Shown piece after piece: positions 8,203-16,232 of a stretch of 57,370 nt of DNA. Within the stretch, counting starts at the first letter, position 1; every line of letters starts with the position of its first letter. The notes below the pieces were generated by a model, which was given only the letters and a program-made list of their open reading frames with translations, searched no databases and was not told the origin of the DNA. This DNA comes from Ruminococcus sp. (GTDB lineage Bacteria; Bacillota; Clostridia; Oscillospirales; Acutalibacteraceae), in assembly GCA_017457155.1 (NCBI GenBank), contig JAFTHZ010000012.1:1-57370 (forward strand), read 5' to 3'. A program made the position numbers and the translations under genes.

Positions 8203-9954
8203 ATGAAAAGATTTTTTGCGGTTGTGCTTGCTGCTGTGATTTGCCTGACAGCTTTCTCAGGTTGTATCATTAAGGTATCAAGCAACATCGAAGAAAACGC
8301 TATGGAAGCAATCAACATCCTGTCTTCAGGGGATGCGCAGGATATCAACGAGCTGCTCTTCGGCGACAAGGATATGGAGCTTGCAGATGATCCCCTGGCA
8401 GAGCTTCTGACCCTCTCCACAGGCGAGGGCGTGGGTGTGAATGTGCTCACAGAGCTGATCGCCATGAGTACAGTAGAGGTACTCTCCGTAGAGGACGACA
8501 CCATCAAGTACGAGATCACCGCCCCTGATATGTCGGACTTCTTTGAGGAGGAATACACACAGCTTGACTCCACCGACAACGAGGCTGTCACCGACGCAAT
8601 CTATGACTACGCAGACAACGCAGATGAGGCCACAACGAAGGTTGAGCTCGACTACGAGACCGACGATGACGAGGTTATCATCGACTACAACAAAGAGTTC
8701 AACAACGCTCTGGTGGGTGGACTTGTTGACGGATACGAGGACCACATCGGCATTGACAACAATGACGGCGATACCACAACAGATACCCCCGACACCCCTG
8801 CAGAAGAAACAAAAAGCATCATCGGCAACGGCGGCAGCGCCATCAGTGCAGGCGGCTACACCTACTACATTGTGAGCGAGACCGACACAACCTTTGTCCG
8901 CGAGGATAAAGACGGCAACCTCACAGATATCTACTACACCGATTTGCCCACAAACAGAATTTTTGTGCTGAACGATACCATGTACATAACCGACTACAGC
9001 AGCGAATGCATAGTCTGCTTTGACTTTGAGGGCAACCAGACAGGAACCATCGACGGACTTTCTGTTGAGGGTGTGTGCGAGGATACGGGTGTCCTTCTTA
9101 CAAGCCCCATTGAAGACAGAGACTATTTTGCCGCAGCAGTATTCTATTCATTCTATAATCCCGAGACAGGCGCCACAACAGATATCAGCGGTACACCGGA
9201 TTTCGCTACTATGGTAGGCACAGACGCTGAAACCGTATACTTCTCATATAGCACAGACGGAATTATAAACCTGTATCAGGTAGATGCAGCGACTGGCTCT
9301 GCAGTCATCATTTCTGATGTTTCCTGGACTGAAGATATGGGAGACGCTTCCATCGAGTGGATGCAAGTGACCGACAAGTCTGTGTACTTCTCCTATGGAG
9401 GACGTGCAGGGTCCGGCAACTTCTTCCAGGGCGGCGAGATAGCCCGATATGACAAGAGCTCCACTACAACAGAAATTATCGCTGAACTTGACTGGACAAC
9501 CGGAGACACTCCCTACTTCAACGTCTTCGAGAAAAACGGAGTAGAACACCTGCTCTACAAGGACAGCGAGTCTACCGCCGTCATCGTCAACTGTGAGACC
9601 ATGGAGACAGAACCCTCCTCCATGAACGTCGGCCCCAACAACAAGCCCTTCGCAGTTACAGAGCACGCCTCTGACTACAGCTCCAAGACCACATCCTACT
9701 ATATCTATCCAGATATGACAGGAGACTGTGTTCAGCTTATCCCTGAGACAACTCTCGATGATATGGAAAACATCAGCTATGTAAACTACACAGGAAACAA
9801 GGTATTCTATCAGATAAGATATTCAAAGGACAACCCCGACTCCGTTGCCTGGTGGAACGACACCGTGGAGTACCAGATTGAGTACTATGTGCACGATTTA
9901 CAGTCAGGTGTCACAACAAAACTCCCCTACACCGCAACCCCCAGAGAAAGATAA
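8203..9954 (+). CDS. Secreted lipoprotein B of the tandem family
   Basis: The 583-residue product has signal peptide MKRFFAVVLAAVICLTAF and lipobox FSGC (Cys 21). The N-terminal module (about 42-180) is nearly identical to that of gene C in both protein and DNA. The C-terminal part (about 205-575) is homologous to gene A: a run of beta strands with conserved SGNFFQGGEI, TPYFNVF, LYKDSESTAV and MNVGPNNKPF, probably a beta-propeller on the cell surface. AGGAGG lies 9 bases before the ATG. The linker between the modules is rich in Asp and Thr. No enzymatic motif seen; a ligand-binding or envelope role is inferred only from location and fold. Confidence 0.87.
   Translation: MKRFFAVVLAAVICLTAFSGCIIKVSSNIEENAMEAINILSSGDAQDINELLFGDKDMELADDPLAELLTLSTGEGVGVNVLTELIAMSTVEVLSVEDDTIKYEITAPDMSDFFEEEYTQLDSTDNEAVTDAIYDYADNADEATTKVELDYETDDDEVIIDYNKEFNNALVGGLVDGYEDHIGIDNNDGDTTTDTPDTPAEETKSIIGNGGSAISAGGYTYYIVSETDTTFVREDKDGNLTDIYYTDLPTNRIFVLNDTMYITDYSSECIVCFDFEGNQTGTIDGLSVEGVCEDTGVLLTSPIEDRDYFAAAVFYSFYNPETGATTDISGTPDFATMVGTDAETVYFSYSTDGIINLYQVDAATGSAVIISDVSWTEDMGDASIEWMQVTDKSVYFSYGGRAGSGNFFQGGEIARYDKSSTTTEIIAELDWTTGDTPYFNVFEKNGVEHLLYKDSESTAVIVNCETMETEPSSMNVGPNNKPFAVTEHASDYSSKTTSYYIYPDMTGDCVQLIPETTLDDMENISYVNYTGNKVFYQIRYSKDNPDSVAWWNDTVEYQIEYYVHDLQSGVTTKLPYTATPRER
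8325..8743 (+). repeat. Duplicated N-terminal module, copy 1
   Basis: This 419-base stretch of gene B aligns without gaps to 10189-10607 in gene C, with about 17 mismatches counted by eye (about 96% identity). The flanks diverge sharply on both sides. Mismatches are mostly at third codon positions. It indicates a recent duplication or gene conversion. Confidence 0.9.
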
Positions 9955-9958
9955 AAAA

Positions 9959-9990
9959 CGGCACCGCTCAAAAGGCGGTGCTGGTTTTTT
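9959..9990 (+). terminator. Terminator of lipoprotein gene B
   Basis: GCACCGC (9961-9967) pairs with GCGGTGC (9975-9981), then TGG and six T residues. Confidence 0.85.
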
Positions 9991-9999
9991 ATATTAAAC

Positions 10000-10028
10000 T
10001 TGTCTTTGAACTCATATCAATATATAAT
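10000..10028 (+). promoter_or_regulatory. Promoter of lipoprotein gene C
   Basis: TTGTCT (10000-10005), 17-base spacer, TATAAT (10023-10028), again within ATATATAATATA. Confidence 0.7.
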
Positions 10029-10066
10029 ATATTACATAACAAAGCACCATAAGGAGGATATACTGA

Positions 10067-11725
10067 ATGAAACGTTACTTTGCAGCTTTGCTGGCTATAC
10101 TACTATGCCTCACAGCTCTTACAGGCTGCCTCAGACGCATAAGCGTAAACCCTGAGGAGGACGCTCTGAAGGCAATCGGGATTCTCGCTTCAGGGGATGC
10201 GCAGGATATCAACGAGCTGCTCTTCGGCGACAAGGATATGGAGCTTGCAGATGATCCCCTGGCAGAGCTTCTGACCCTCTCCACAGGCGAAGGTGTGGGT
10301 GTGAATGTGCTCACAGAGCTGATCGCTATGAGTACAGTAGAGGTACTCTCCGTAGAGGACGACACCATCAAGTACGAGATAACCTCCCCCGATATGTCAG
10401 GCTTCTTTGAGGAGGAGTACACACAGCTTGACTCCACCGACAACGAGGCCGTCACCGACGCAATCTATGACTACGCAGACAACGCAGACGAGGTCACAAC
10501 AAAGGTTGAGCTCGGCTACGAGACCGACGATGACGAGGTAGTCATCGACTACAACAAAGAGTTCAACAACGCTCTGGTGGGTGGACTTGTTGACGGGTAC
10601 GAGGACCTGAGCAGTGACTCTACTGAAGAGACAGACACGAAAGCATACACCTTCGATGAGGTTGTCGGTGATGCCTACAGCTACACCTGGGAATTTGATT
10701 CTGTACAACATGAATACTACATTCCCGAGATTCTTCTCACAACCGGTAATATTCCCTCCATCAATCAGGAGATATGGGATACCTTCTACCCCGAGGTAGA
10801 ATCTGTTGAGGACTCTGTAAACAACAATACATCCTACGGCACCACCGCAATGACCTACACAGGCCACGTTTTTGAGGATACTCTGCACCTGAATATCTGC
10901 GTCAACTCCTTTTATCATAACAACATTTACAACATATACAACGTAGATCTGACCACAGGCGAGCAAATCTCCGACGAGGAGCTCATAGCCTCCAAGGGAC
11001 TCACTATGGAGGAATACGACCAAAAACTCCGTCTGGCAATTGAATCCAACCACTGGGATACATACCACGACAGTTACGGCTCAGGTGACGATTTCTTCAC
11101 AGATGAGCTTATGGACGAGCTGCTGGACTGGTCACTCTCTGAAGAATATCTCAACGAGGCACAGCCCTACATCGGAGAGGAAGGTCATCTGTGGGTATAC
11201 GCAAAGATTGCGACACCAGCAGGTGCAGGCTTTGTATACACACAGCTCAGGCTGGAGGACACAGAAATCTCTGACTATTTCGGCAACAACACCACCTACG
11301 ATTACTCAGGCCACACCTACACAATGTATCAGAGCAGTATGACCTGGACACAAGCAAAATCATTCTGTGAGAAGCAGGGAGGCCATCTGGTCACCATTAA
11401 CTCACAGCAGGAACAGGACTTTATCACCGACACTATCCTTGCAGATGCCCAGAGAAACTGCTACTGGACCGCAGGATACCTTACTGATGGCCAGTGGGAA
11501 TGGACTACAGGCGAGGATATGAGCTACACCAATTGGGCAGAGAACGAACCCAACAACCAGGACGGCGTGGAGGCGTATATCCACCTCTTCGGCTTTGAAA
11601 AAACCGATGGCAGCGGTCCAAAACCCGTAGGCTCCTGGAACGATGTGGCCAACGAGGGCTCACCCTTTGCAGACGATTTCTATGACATCACAAATTATGG
11701 CTTCATCTGCGAGTGGGACAGCTAA
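10067..11725 (+). CDS. Secreted lipoprotein C ending in a C-type-lectin-like domain
   Basis: The 552-residue product has signal peptide MKRYFAALLAILLCLTAL and lipobox LTGC (Cys 21). Residues about 42-180 copy the N-terminal module of gene B. The middle (about 195-400) looks like a DUF3298-type domain (VDLTTGEQISDEELI, then a long helix and VYAKIATPAGAGF). Residues about 411-552 form a C-type-lectin-like fold: WTQAKSFCEKQGGHLVTI, then WAENEPNN (an EPN-type sugar/calcium loop) and a final FICEW with the last disulfide Cys. AAGGAGG precedes the ATG. So this paralogue has exchanged the beta-propeller part for a middle domain plus lectin. Binding of a glycan is plausible but unproven. Confidence 0.87.
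   Translation: MKRYFAALLAILLCLTALTGCLRRISVNPEEDALKAIGILASGDAQDINELLFGDKDMELADDPLAELLTLSTGEGVGVNVLTELIAMSTVEVLSVEDDTIKYEITSPDMSGFFEEEYTQLDSTDNEAVTDAIYDYADNADEVTTKVELGYETDDDEVVIDYNKEFNNALVGGLVDGYEDLSSDSTEETDTKAYTFDEVVGDAYSYTWEFDSVQHEYYIPEILLTTGNIPSINQEIWDTFYPEVESVEDSVNNNTSYGTTAMTYTGHVFEDTLHLNICVNSFYHNNIYNIYNVDLTTGEQISDEELIASKGLTMEEYDQKLRLAIESNHWDTYHDSYGSGDDFFTDELMDELLDWSLSEEYLNEAQPYIGEEGHLWVYAKIATPAGAGFVYTQLRLEDTEISDYFGNNTTYDYSGHTYTMYQSSMTWTQAKSFCEKQGGHLVTINSQQEQDFITDTILADAQRNCYWTAGYLTDGQWEWTTGEDMSYTNWAENEPNNQDGVEAYIHLFGFEKTDGSGPKPVGSWNDVANEGSPFADDFYDITNYGFICEWDS
10189..10607 (+). repeat. Duplicated N-terminal module, copy 2
   Basis: This is the gene C counterpart of 8325-8743, gap-free and in frame. 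Identity stops abruptly at codon GAC of YED, after which genes B and C share nothing recognisable. Confidence 0.9.
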
Positions 11726-11753
11726 GTTGAATCTGCACATATAAAACAAACAT

Positions 11754-11797
11754 CCCCGACAAGACACGAAAAACTGTCCTGTCGGGGGTTCTTTTTT
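11754..11797 (+). terminator. Terminator of lipoprotein gene C
   Basis: CCCCGACA-a-GACA pairs with TGTC-c-TGTCGGGG around an 8-base loop, followed by TTCTTTTTT. Confidence 0.85.
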
Positions 11798-11831
11798 ACA
11801 AAAAAAAGCGGAGTACAAAACTGCACTCCGC
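11798..11831 (-). terminator. Terminator of ftsZ
   Basis: On the minus strand GCGGAGT (complement of 11825-11831) pairs with ACTCCGC (complement of 11808-11814), followed by a run of eight T. It lies 20 bases after the ftsZ stop. Confidence 0.85.
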
Positions 11832-11850
11832 CAAAATTCAAAGGGATAAA

Positions 11851-12924
11851 TTACTTATTGAAGATAGACATGATGTCATAGAAGTTGTCATCATCGTCAT
11901 CAGTTGTCTCAGCCTTGGGAGCCTCTTCCTCAACCTTCTTGGCAGCAGTAGCTCTTACCTTGCCGTCTGTGGGGAAACCTGTAGCGATAACTGTAACGCT
12001 GATCTCGTCCTTCATTTCCTCGTCAACAACAGCACCCCAGATGATGTTTGCATCATCAGAAGCCTTCTCGGAGATCATTGTGGAAGCGATGTCAATATCT
12101 TCAAGGCTGACATCGGGAGATGCTGTGATATTGATGATAACACCCTGTGCGCCATCGATGGTTGTCTCCAGCAGGGGGCTGGAAATAGCAGCGTCAGCAG
12201 CCATCATAGCCTTGTCCTTGCCTGAAGCTCTGCCGATGCCCATGTGAGCATAGCCTGCATCCTTCATGATAGCAGTAACGTCAGCAAAGTCAAGGTTAAC
12301 AAGACCGGGAACAACGATAAGGTCAGAGATGCTCTGTACACCCTGACGGAGAATATCGTCAGCAATAGTGAAAGCGTTCTGGAGAGTGATGCTCTGCTCA
12401 GAAACGAACTTGAGTCTTTCGTTGGGAACAACAATGAGAGAGTCAACGCAAGCAGCCAGCTGCTCGATACCCTGCTCAGCCTGAAGCATACGCTTCTTGC
12501 CCTCAAATGCGAAGGGCTTGGTAACAACTGCAACGGTGAGGATACCCATATCCTTTGCAATCTTTGCAACAACGGGAGCTGCACCTGTACCTGTGCCGCC
12601 GCCCATACCTGCGGTAACAAATACCATGTCGGTATCCTTCAGCAGAGCAGAGATCTCCTCTCTGTTCTCCTCTGCAGCCTTCTGGCCAACCTCAGGCAGA
12701 GAGCCTGCGCCCTTGCCGCGGGTAACCTTCTCACCGATCTGGATCTTCTGGGAAGCCTTGGAGAAGCGGAGTACGTGCTCATCTGTATTGACAGCGATGA
12801 ACTCTACGTTCTTAACCTCCATTTTTACCATGCGGTTAACTGCGTTTCCGCCGCCGCCGCCGACACCGATAACCTTAATTACAGGCAAATAATCAACATA
12901 CTCTTTCTCTAACTCAAAAGCCAT
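11851..12924 (-). CDS. ftsZ: Cell division protein FtsZ
   Basis: FtsZ is the tubulin-like GTPase that forms the division ring. The 357-residue length is usual for Firmicutes. It has [11 protein letters not shown] at 22-32, the tubulin signature GGGTGTG at 108-114, and the C-terminal peptide YDIMSIFNK after an acidic linker; this tail recruits ZapA/SepF-type partners. AGGAGG lies 8 bases before the ATG. It is the last gene of the dcw cluster and has its own terminator. A 254-base AT-rich gap separates it from ftsQ, so it probably has its own promoter there; I could see a TATAGT box in that gap but no convincing -35. ftsA is not adjacent. Confidence 0.98.
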   Translation of the reverse strand: MAFELEKEYVDYLPVIKVIGVGGGGGNAVNRMVKMEVKNVEFIAVNTDEHVLRFSKASQKIQIGEKVTRGKGAGSLPEVGQKAAEENREEISALLKDTDMVFVTAGMGGGTGTGAAPVVAKIAKDMGILTVAVVTKPFAFEGKKRMLQAEQGIEQLAACVDSLIVVPNERLKFVSEQSITLQNAFTIADDILRQGVQSISDLIVVPGLVNLDFADVTAIMKDAGYAHMGIGRASGKDKAMMAADAAISSPLLETTIDGAQGVIINITASPDVSLEDIDIASTMISEKASDDANIIWGAVVDEEMKDEISVTVIATGFPTDGKVRATAAKKVEEEAPKAETTDDDDDNFYDIMSIFNK

Positions 12925-13178
12925 TTACAATTCCTCCTTGAAGTCGTATATATGTTACAATCTGACGATAGATTCTTCTGAAATAAATACAATAATACAC
13001 TATAATCCATCATATAATAAAGTAACATATTCCAAGCACAATTTCAACATTTTTTTGAAAATAAAGTGATTTTTTATATTTTATTCTTTTTATGAGGGCA
13101 GTTTTTTATTACATAGCACAGATAATTATTCTTTGCGAGAACAATCCCCTGTTTTTCTCTACCACCAAGCTCCCAAAA

Positions 13179-14819
13179 TCAGTAGTATACCGTGTCATCC
13201 GAGCCTGAGTCGGAGTCCCACTGAGAGTCATCTGAGCCATAAGAATCATCAGATCCGCCATCGTCAGCGTAGCTGTCGTCATAGTACCCATCATCAGCGT
13301 AGCTGTCGTCATAGTAGCCGTCATCATAGTAGCTGTCATCAGAGTAACTATCGTCATAATAACTGTCGTCTGTATAAACATCATCATAATCGGATGAGTC
13401 GTCCCCGTACCAGTCATCTGTATAGTAATCATCCACCGCACTCTCAGGAGCCGTGGTCTCGGGCTCTGTCTCGGGCGGTGCCTCGTTCTCGGCAAGGATG
13501 GTGTACTGCTTGAAGTATGACTTCTTGCTGTCATAGCACATAGAAACATCCAGATCTCCTGCGATGTTGGTGCTTTCGCTCACATCTAGCTTCTCAGTGA
13601 TTATCACGTGGGCGGTCTGGACCTTGTAGTTTATATGTTCGGGAAGTCCCAGATACACTACTATTCTGTTGTCATATACATATCGAAGCTCGATCTTTCC
13701 GTCGTCTGTGTTCATCACCTCAATAGATGTGACATTCTTGACAGAGTACTCCTTGAAAGCCGCAAACATCTCTTCAAGCGCTGTACCGATAACATCCGAC
13801 CCGAAGCTCACATACTCGCCGGGGGTCTTTGCCTGGGCATCAAGTCCCTCAATAACAGGAACACCCAGCTCATCTGTAGTAGAGGTAACCTCCAGCACCT
13901 TGCCCTTGTTGCTGACAACACAATACAGCCCGTCCGCCTCAAACACACAGGCAGGGTTTGCAGGAGTCACATCAATATTGATTCCGTCGGGGAAAACACA
14001 GTACACATCCACCGACTCCATATAGGGAAAAGCCTTGAGGATATTCTCCTCTGCCTTGCTCTTGGGAGCCAAAAAGATATTGTCTCCCTTCTTCAGACCG
14101 CTGGCCTGGATTATCTCCTGAGCAGAATAGGTGCCATGGCCGCTGACGGTGATGGTCTGGGTCTTGAAGAGTACTGTCAAAGACAGTATCACTCCCACAA
14201 TCACAACCACCGCGCCAATGGCAAAATACCTGAGGAAATTCCGCAGATCAATTCTGTGCTTTTGGGGTGTGGGAACCTCTCTGAGGGTCACATCGTCCTC
14301 CCTGACGGGAGGCATCCGCCGTGTGCTCTGGCTGACAGAAGGCTTCTCGGATGATACTCCCCCTACACCGTTGCGATGTCTGGCATATACCTTGGGAGCA
14401 GCTACGGTATCCGCAGGCTTTCTGCGTGTGGGGGCTGTGCCCTGATGTTTATCAGAAGCGGCCCGAGGAGAGGCAGAGGTCTTCTTCCCTCCGTTTCGGG
14501 CGGCTTTTTTGCTATCATTCTGTACACCAAATACCCTTGTGTCTCCCAGATTCTCTTTCTTTGGGGCGGGTTTTCGGTTATCGGAGGCAGACTTCTTCCC
14601 CTTCTGACCTGAGCTGATTCTGGTCATATCCTCCTGAGAGAAACGTCGGGTCTCATCAGAAACAGATTTCCCACGGGTCTTAGGCTCCGTTTTATCTGAG
14701 CTGCGCTGAAGCTGACTTTTGGTCTGCATGGTTTTGTTGCGCTGATTCTGAGCATCCCTGTCCCGACGCTTACTGTCGTATTTCTTCAGGGAAGGAATCT
14801 CAGCTGTCTTATCTTCCAT
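13179..14819 (-). CDS. ftsQ: Division protein FtsQ/DivIB with acidic Tyr/Asp-rich tail
   Basis: FtsQ/DivIB links the early division ring to the septal peptidoglycan machinery. The 546-residue product, about twice the usual size, has three parts. A basic, disordered cytoplasmic region spans about residues 1-195. A membrane helix (about 197-218) is followed by the POTRA and beta domains (ITVSGHGTYSAQEIIQASGL; MESVDVYCVFPDGINIDV). A final stretch of about 85 residues is made almost only of Asp, Tyr, Ser and Gly (DDSYYDD repeats) and should lie outside the membrane. I use the ATG at 14819, 5 bases after AAGGAGGTG; an upstream in-frame ATG overlaps that SD. It sits between murA and ftsZ, the usual place. 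Confidence 0.88.
   Translation of the reverse strand: MEDKTAEIPSLKKYDSKRRDRDAQNQRNKTMQTKSQLQRSSDKTEPKTRGKSVSDETRRFSQEDMTRISSGQKGKKSASDNRKPAPKKENLGDTRVFGVQNDSKKAARNGGKKTSASPRAASDKHQGTAPTRRKPADTVAAPKVYARHRNGVGGVSSEKPSVSQSTRRMPPVREDDVTLREVPTPQKHRIDLRNFLRYFAIGAVVVIVGVILSLTVLFKTQTITVSGHGTYSAQEIIQASGLKKGDNIFLAPKSKAEENILKAFPYMESVDVYCVFPDGINIDVTPANPACVFEADGLYCVVSNKGKVLEVTSTTDELGVPVIEGLDAQAKTPGEYVSFGSDVIGTALEEMFAAFKEYSVKNVTSIEVMNTDDGKIELRYVYDNRIVVYLGLPEHINYKVQTAHVIITEKLDVSESTNIAGDLDVSMCYDSKKSYFKQYTILAENEAPPETEPETTAPESAVDDYYTDDWYGDDSSDYDDVYTDDSYYDDSYSDDSYYDDGYYDDSYADDGYYDDSYADDGGSDDSYGSDDSQWDSDSGSDDTVYY
13257..13395 (-). repeat. Imperfect tandem repeat encoding the FtsQ acidic tail
   Basis: A 12- to 24-base unit (coding strand TACGATGACAGCTA-like) is repeated about ten times with third-position drift, encoding DDSYYDD, DDGYYDD and DDSYADD units. 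Such repeats can expand or contract by slippage, so tail length may vary between strains. Confidence 0.75.
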
Positions 14820-14892
14820 GGGAGCACCTCCTTTTTTCATTAGTCCTATCTTATATGTTAATCCAAAGTAATCTATATGTCAAACGATAATC

Positions 14893-16146
14893 TTAAATTT
14901 TCTTCACTACTGCGCCAAGGTCTCTCAGGGTTACATCCAGGTCCTCATATCCTCGCTGCAGAAAACTTGTGGTGTCCATCTCTGTGACACCCTGTGCACA
15001 AAGTGCCGCCACCACAAGCGCCGCCGAACCTCTCAGGTCCCATGCCTGTACGGGAGCGCTGAACAGCTCTCCTACTCCCTCAACCACAGCCACCCTGCCC
15101 TCGGCACTCACATTGGCACCCAGACGCTTCAGCTCCTCCACGTGCTTGTATCGGTTCTCGAAGATATTCTCAACAAACACTGTGGTGCCCTTGGCAACGG
15201 TTGCCATAGCCATTACGGGTGCCTGGGCATCTGTGGGAAACCCGGGGTACGGGGTGGTACGCACCATACGGAAGGACCGCAGCCGCTGAGGGGCAGATAT
15301 GTTTATTCTTCCGCCCTGTGTATCCACCTGACAGCCTGCCTCCTCAAAGACAGGAATAACCGACCCAAGGTGAGACGGAATAACATCACGCAGAAGAATC
15401 TCAGAGCCTGTGACAGCCGCTGCCGACATGAGGGTAGCCGCAACAATACGATCAGGAATGATGGTGTGGGATGTGCCGTGAAGGCTTCCGACTCCCTCGA
15501 TAATCACCGTTCCCTCTCCTGCTCCGCTGACGCAGGCACCACACTTGTTCAGGTAATCAGCCAGATCCACTATCTCAGGCTCTCTGGCCGCATTGGTGAT
15601 GATGGTCGTGCCCTTGGCAAGGGATGCGGCTATCATTATATTTTCTGTAGCGCCTACGCTGGGGAACGCAAGAGCAACAGACGCACCGCAGAGCCCCGAG
15701 GGCGCACTGCAACAGATCCTGCCGTGGTGCTCTGTTATCTCGGCACCCAGCTTGCGCAGGGCATCCAGATGCAGGTCTATGGGTCTGGGACCCAGCTCAC
15801 ATCCTCCGGGGAAAGACAGATACGCTCTGCCGCATCGGGCAAGGATTGCTCCAAGAAAAATTATGGAGCTTCGCATCTGACGCATCAGGGATGTGGGAAT
15901 CTCATCCCCTGTCATTGGGCGACTGTCTGTCACCAGAGTGTGCCCGTGGCGGGACACCCTGCACCCCAGATACCTGAGTATCTCTACACACACGTCTATA
16001 TCAGACAAACAAGGGCAGTTGTGCAGGACACTCTCGTCTCCACACAGAATCGTAGCCGCCAATATGGGCAGGGCACTGTTCTTGGCTCCCTGTACTCTGA
16101 CCTCTCCACGGAGTTTTCTCTGTCCTTCAATCAGAAGTTTCGACAT
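14893..16146 (-). CDS. murA: UDP-N-acetylglucosamine 1-carboxyvinyltransferase
   Basis: MurA transfers enolpyruvate from PEP to UDP-GlcNAc, the first committed step of peptidoglycan synthesis. The 417-residue product has the opening LLIEGQRKLRGEVRVQGAKN and the flexible catalytic loop FPGGCELGPRPID with Cys 116, the residue alkylated by fosfomycin in the family. I use ATG 16146 (GAAAGG upstream); a GTG three codons before is an alternative. Position between murG and ftsQ is where murB or murA genes occur in firmicute dcw clusters. Clostridia often have a second MurA elsewhere. Confidence 0.95.
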   Translation of the reverse strand: MSKLLIEGQRKLRGEVRVQGAKNSALPILAATILCGDESVLHNCPCLSDIDVCVEILRYLGCRVSRHGHTLVTDSRPMTGDEIPTSLMRQMRSSIIFLGAILARCGRAYLSFPGGCELGPRPIDLHLDALRKLGAEITEHHGRICCSAPSGLCGASVALAFPSVGATENIMIAASLAKGTTIITNAAREPEIVDLADYLNKCGACVSGAGEGTVIIEGVGSLHGTSHTIIPDRIVAATLMSAAAVTGSEILLRDVIPSHLGSVIPVFEEAGCQVDTQGGRINISAPQRLRSFRMVRTTPYPGFPTDAQAPVMAMATVAKGTTVFVENIFENRYKHVEELKRLGANVSAEGRVAVVEGVGELFSAPVQAWDLRGSAALVVAALCAQGVTEMDTTSFLQRGYEDLDVTLRDLGAVVKKI

Positions 16147-16232
16147 ACGAAACACCCTTTCCGCACATAAAATTAAAGCTCACCGCTTCCTATTCTATGC
16201 ATCGAAAGAGGGTGTTGTTACTTAACTGTATC

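Noticed and set aside
10397-11068. Minus-strand frame of 223 codons inside lipoprotein gene C
   Set aside because: Shadow of a coding strand with strong codon bias; the Val/Leu/Cys-rich translation is typical of antisense frames here and there is no ribosome site.
12244-12912. Plus-strand frame of 222 codons opposite ftsZ
   Set aside because: Antisense shadow of a certain gene; no homology seen.
13257-13395. CRISPR-like repeat array
   Set aside because: The repeats are short, in frame with ftsQ and encode its Asp/Tyr tail; there are no spacers and no cas genes.
15142-16170. Plus-strand frame of 342 codons opposite murA
   Set aside because: Antisense shadow; the murA frame has the catalytic loop and family motifs.
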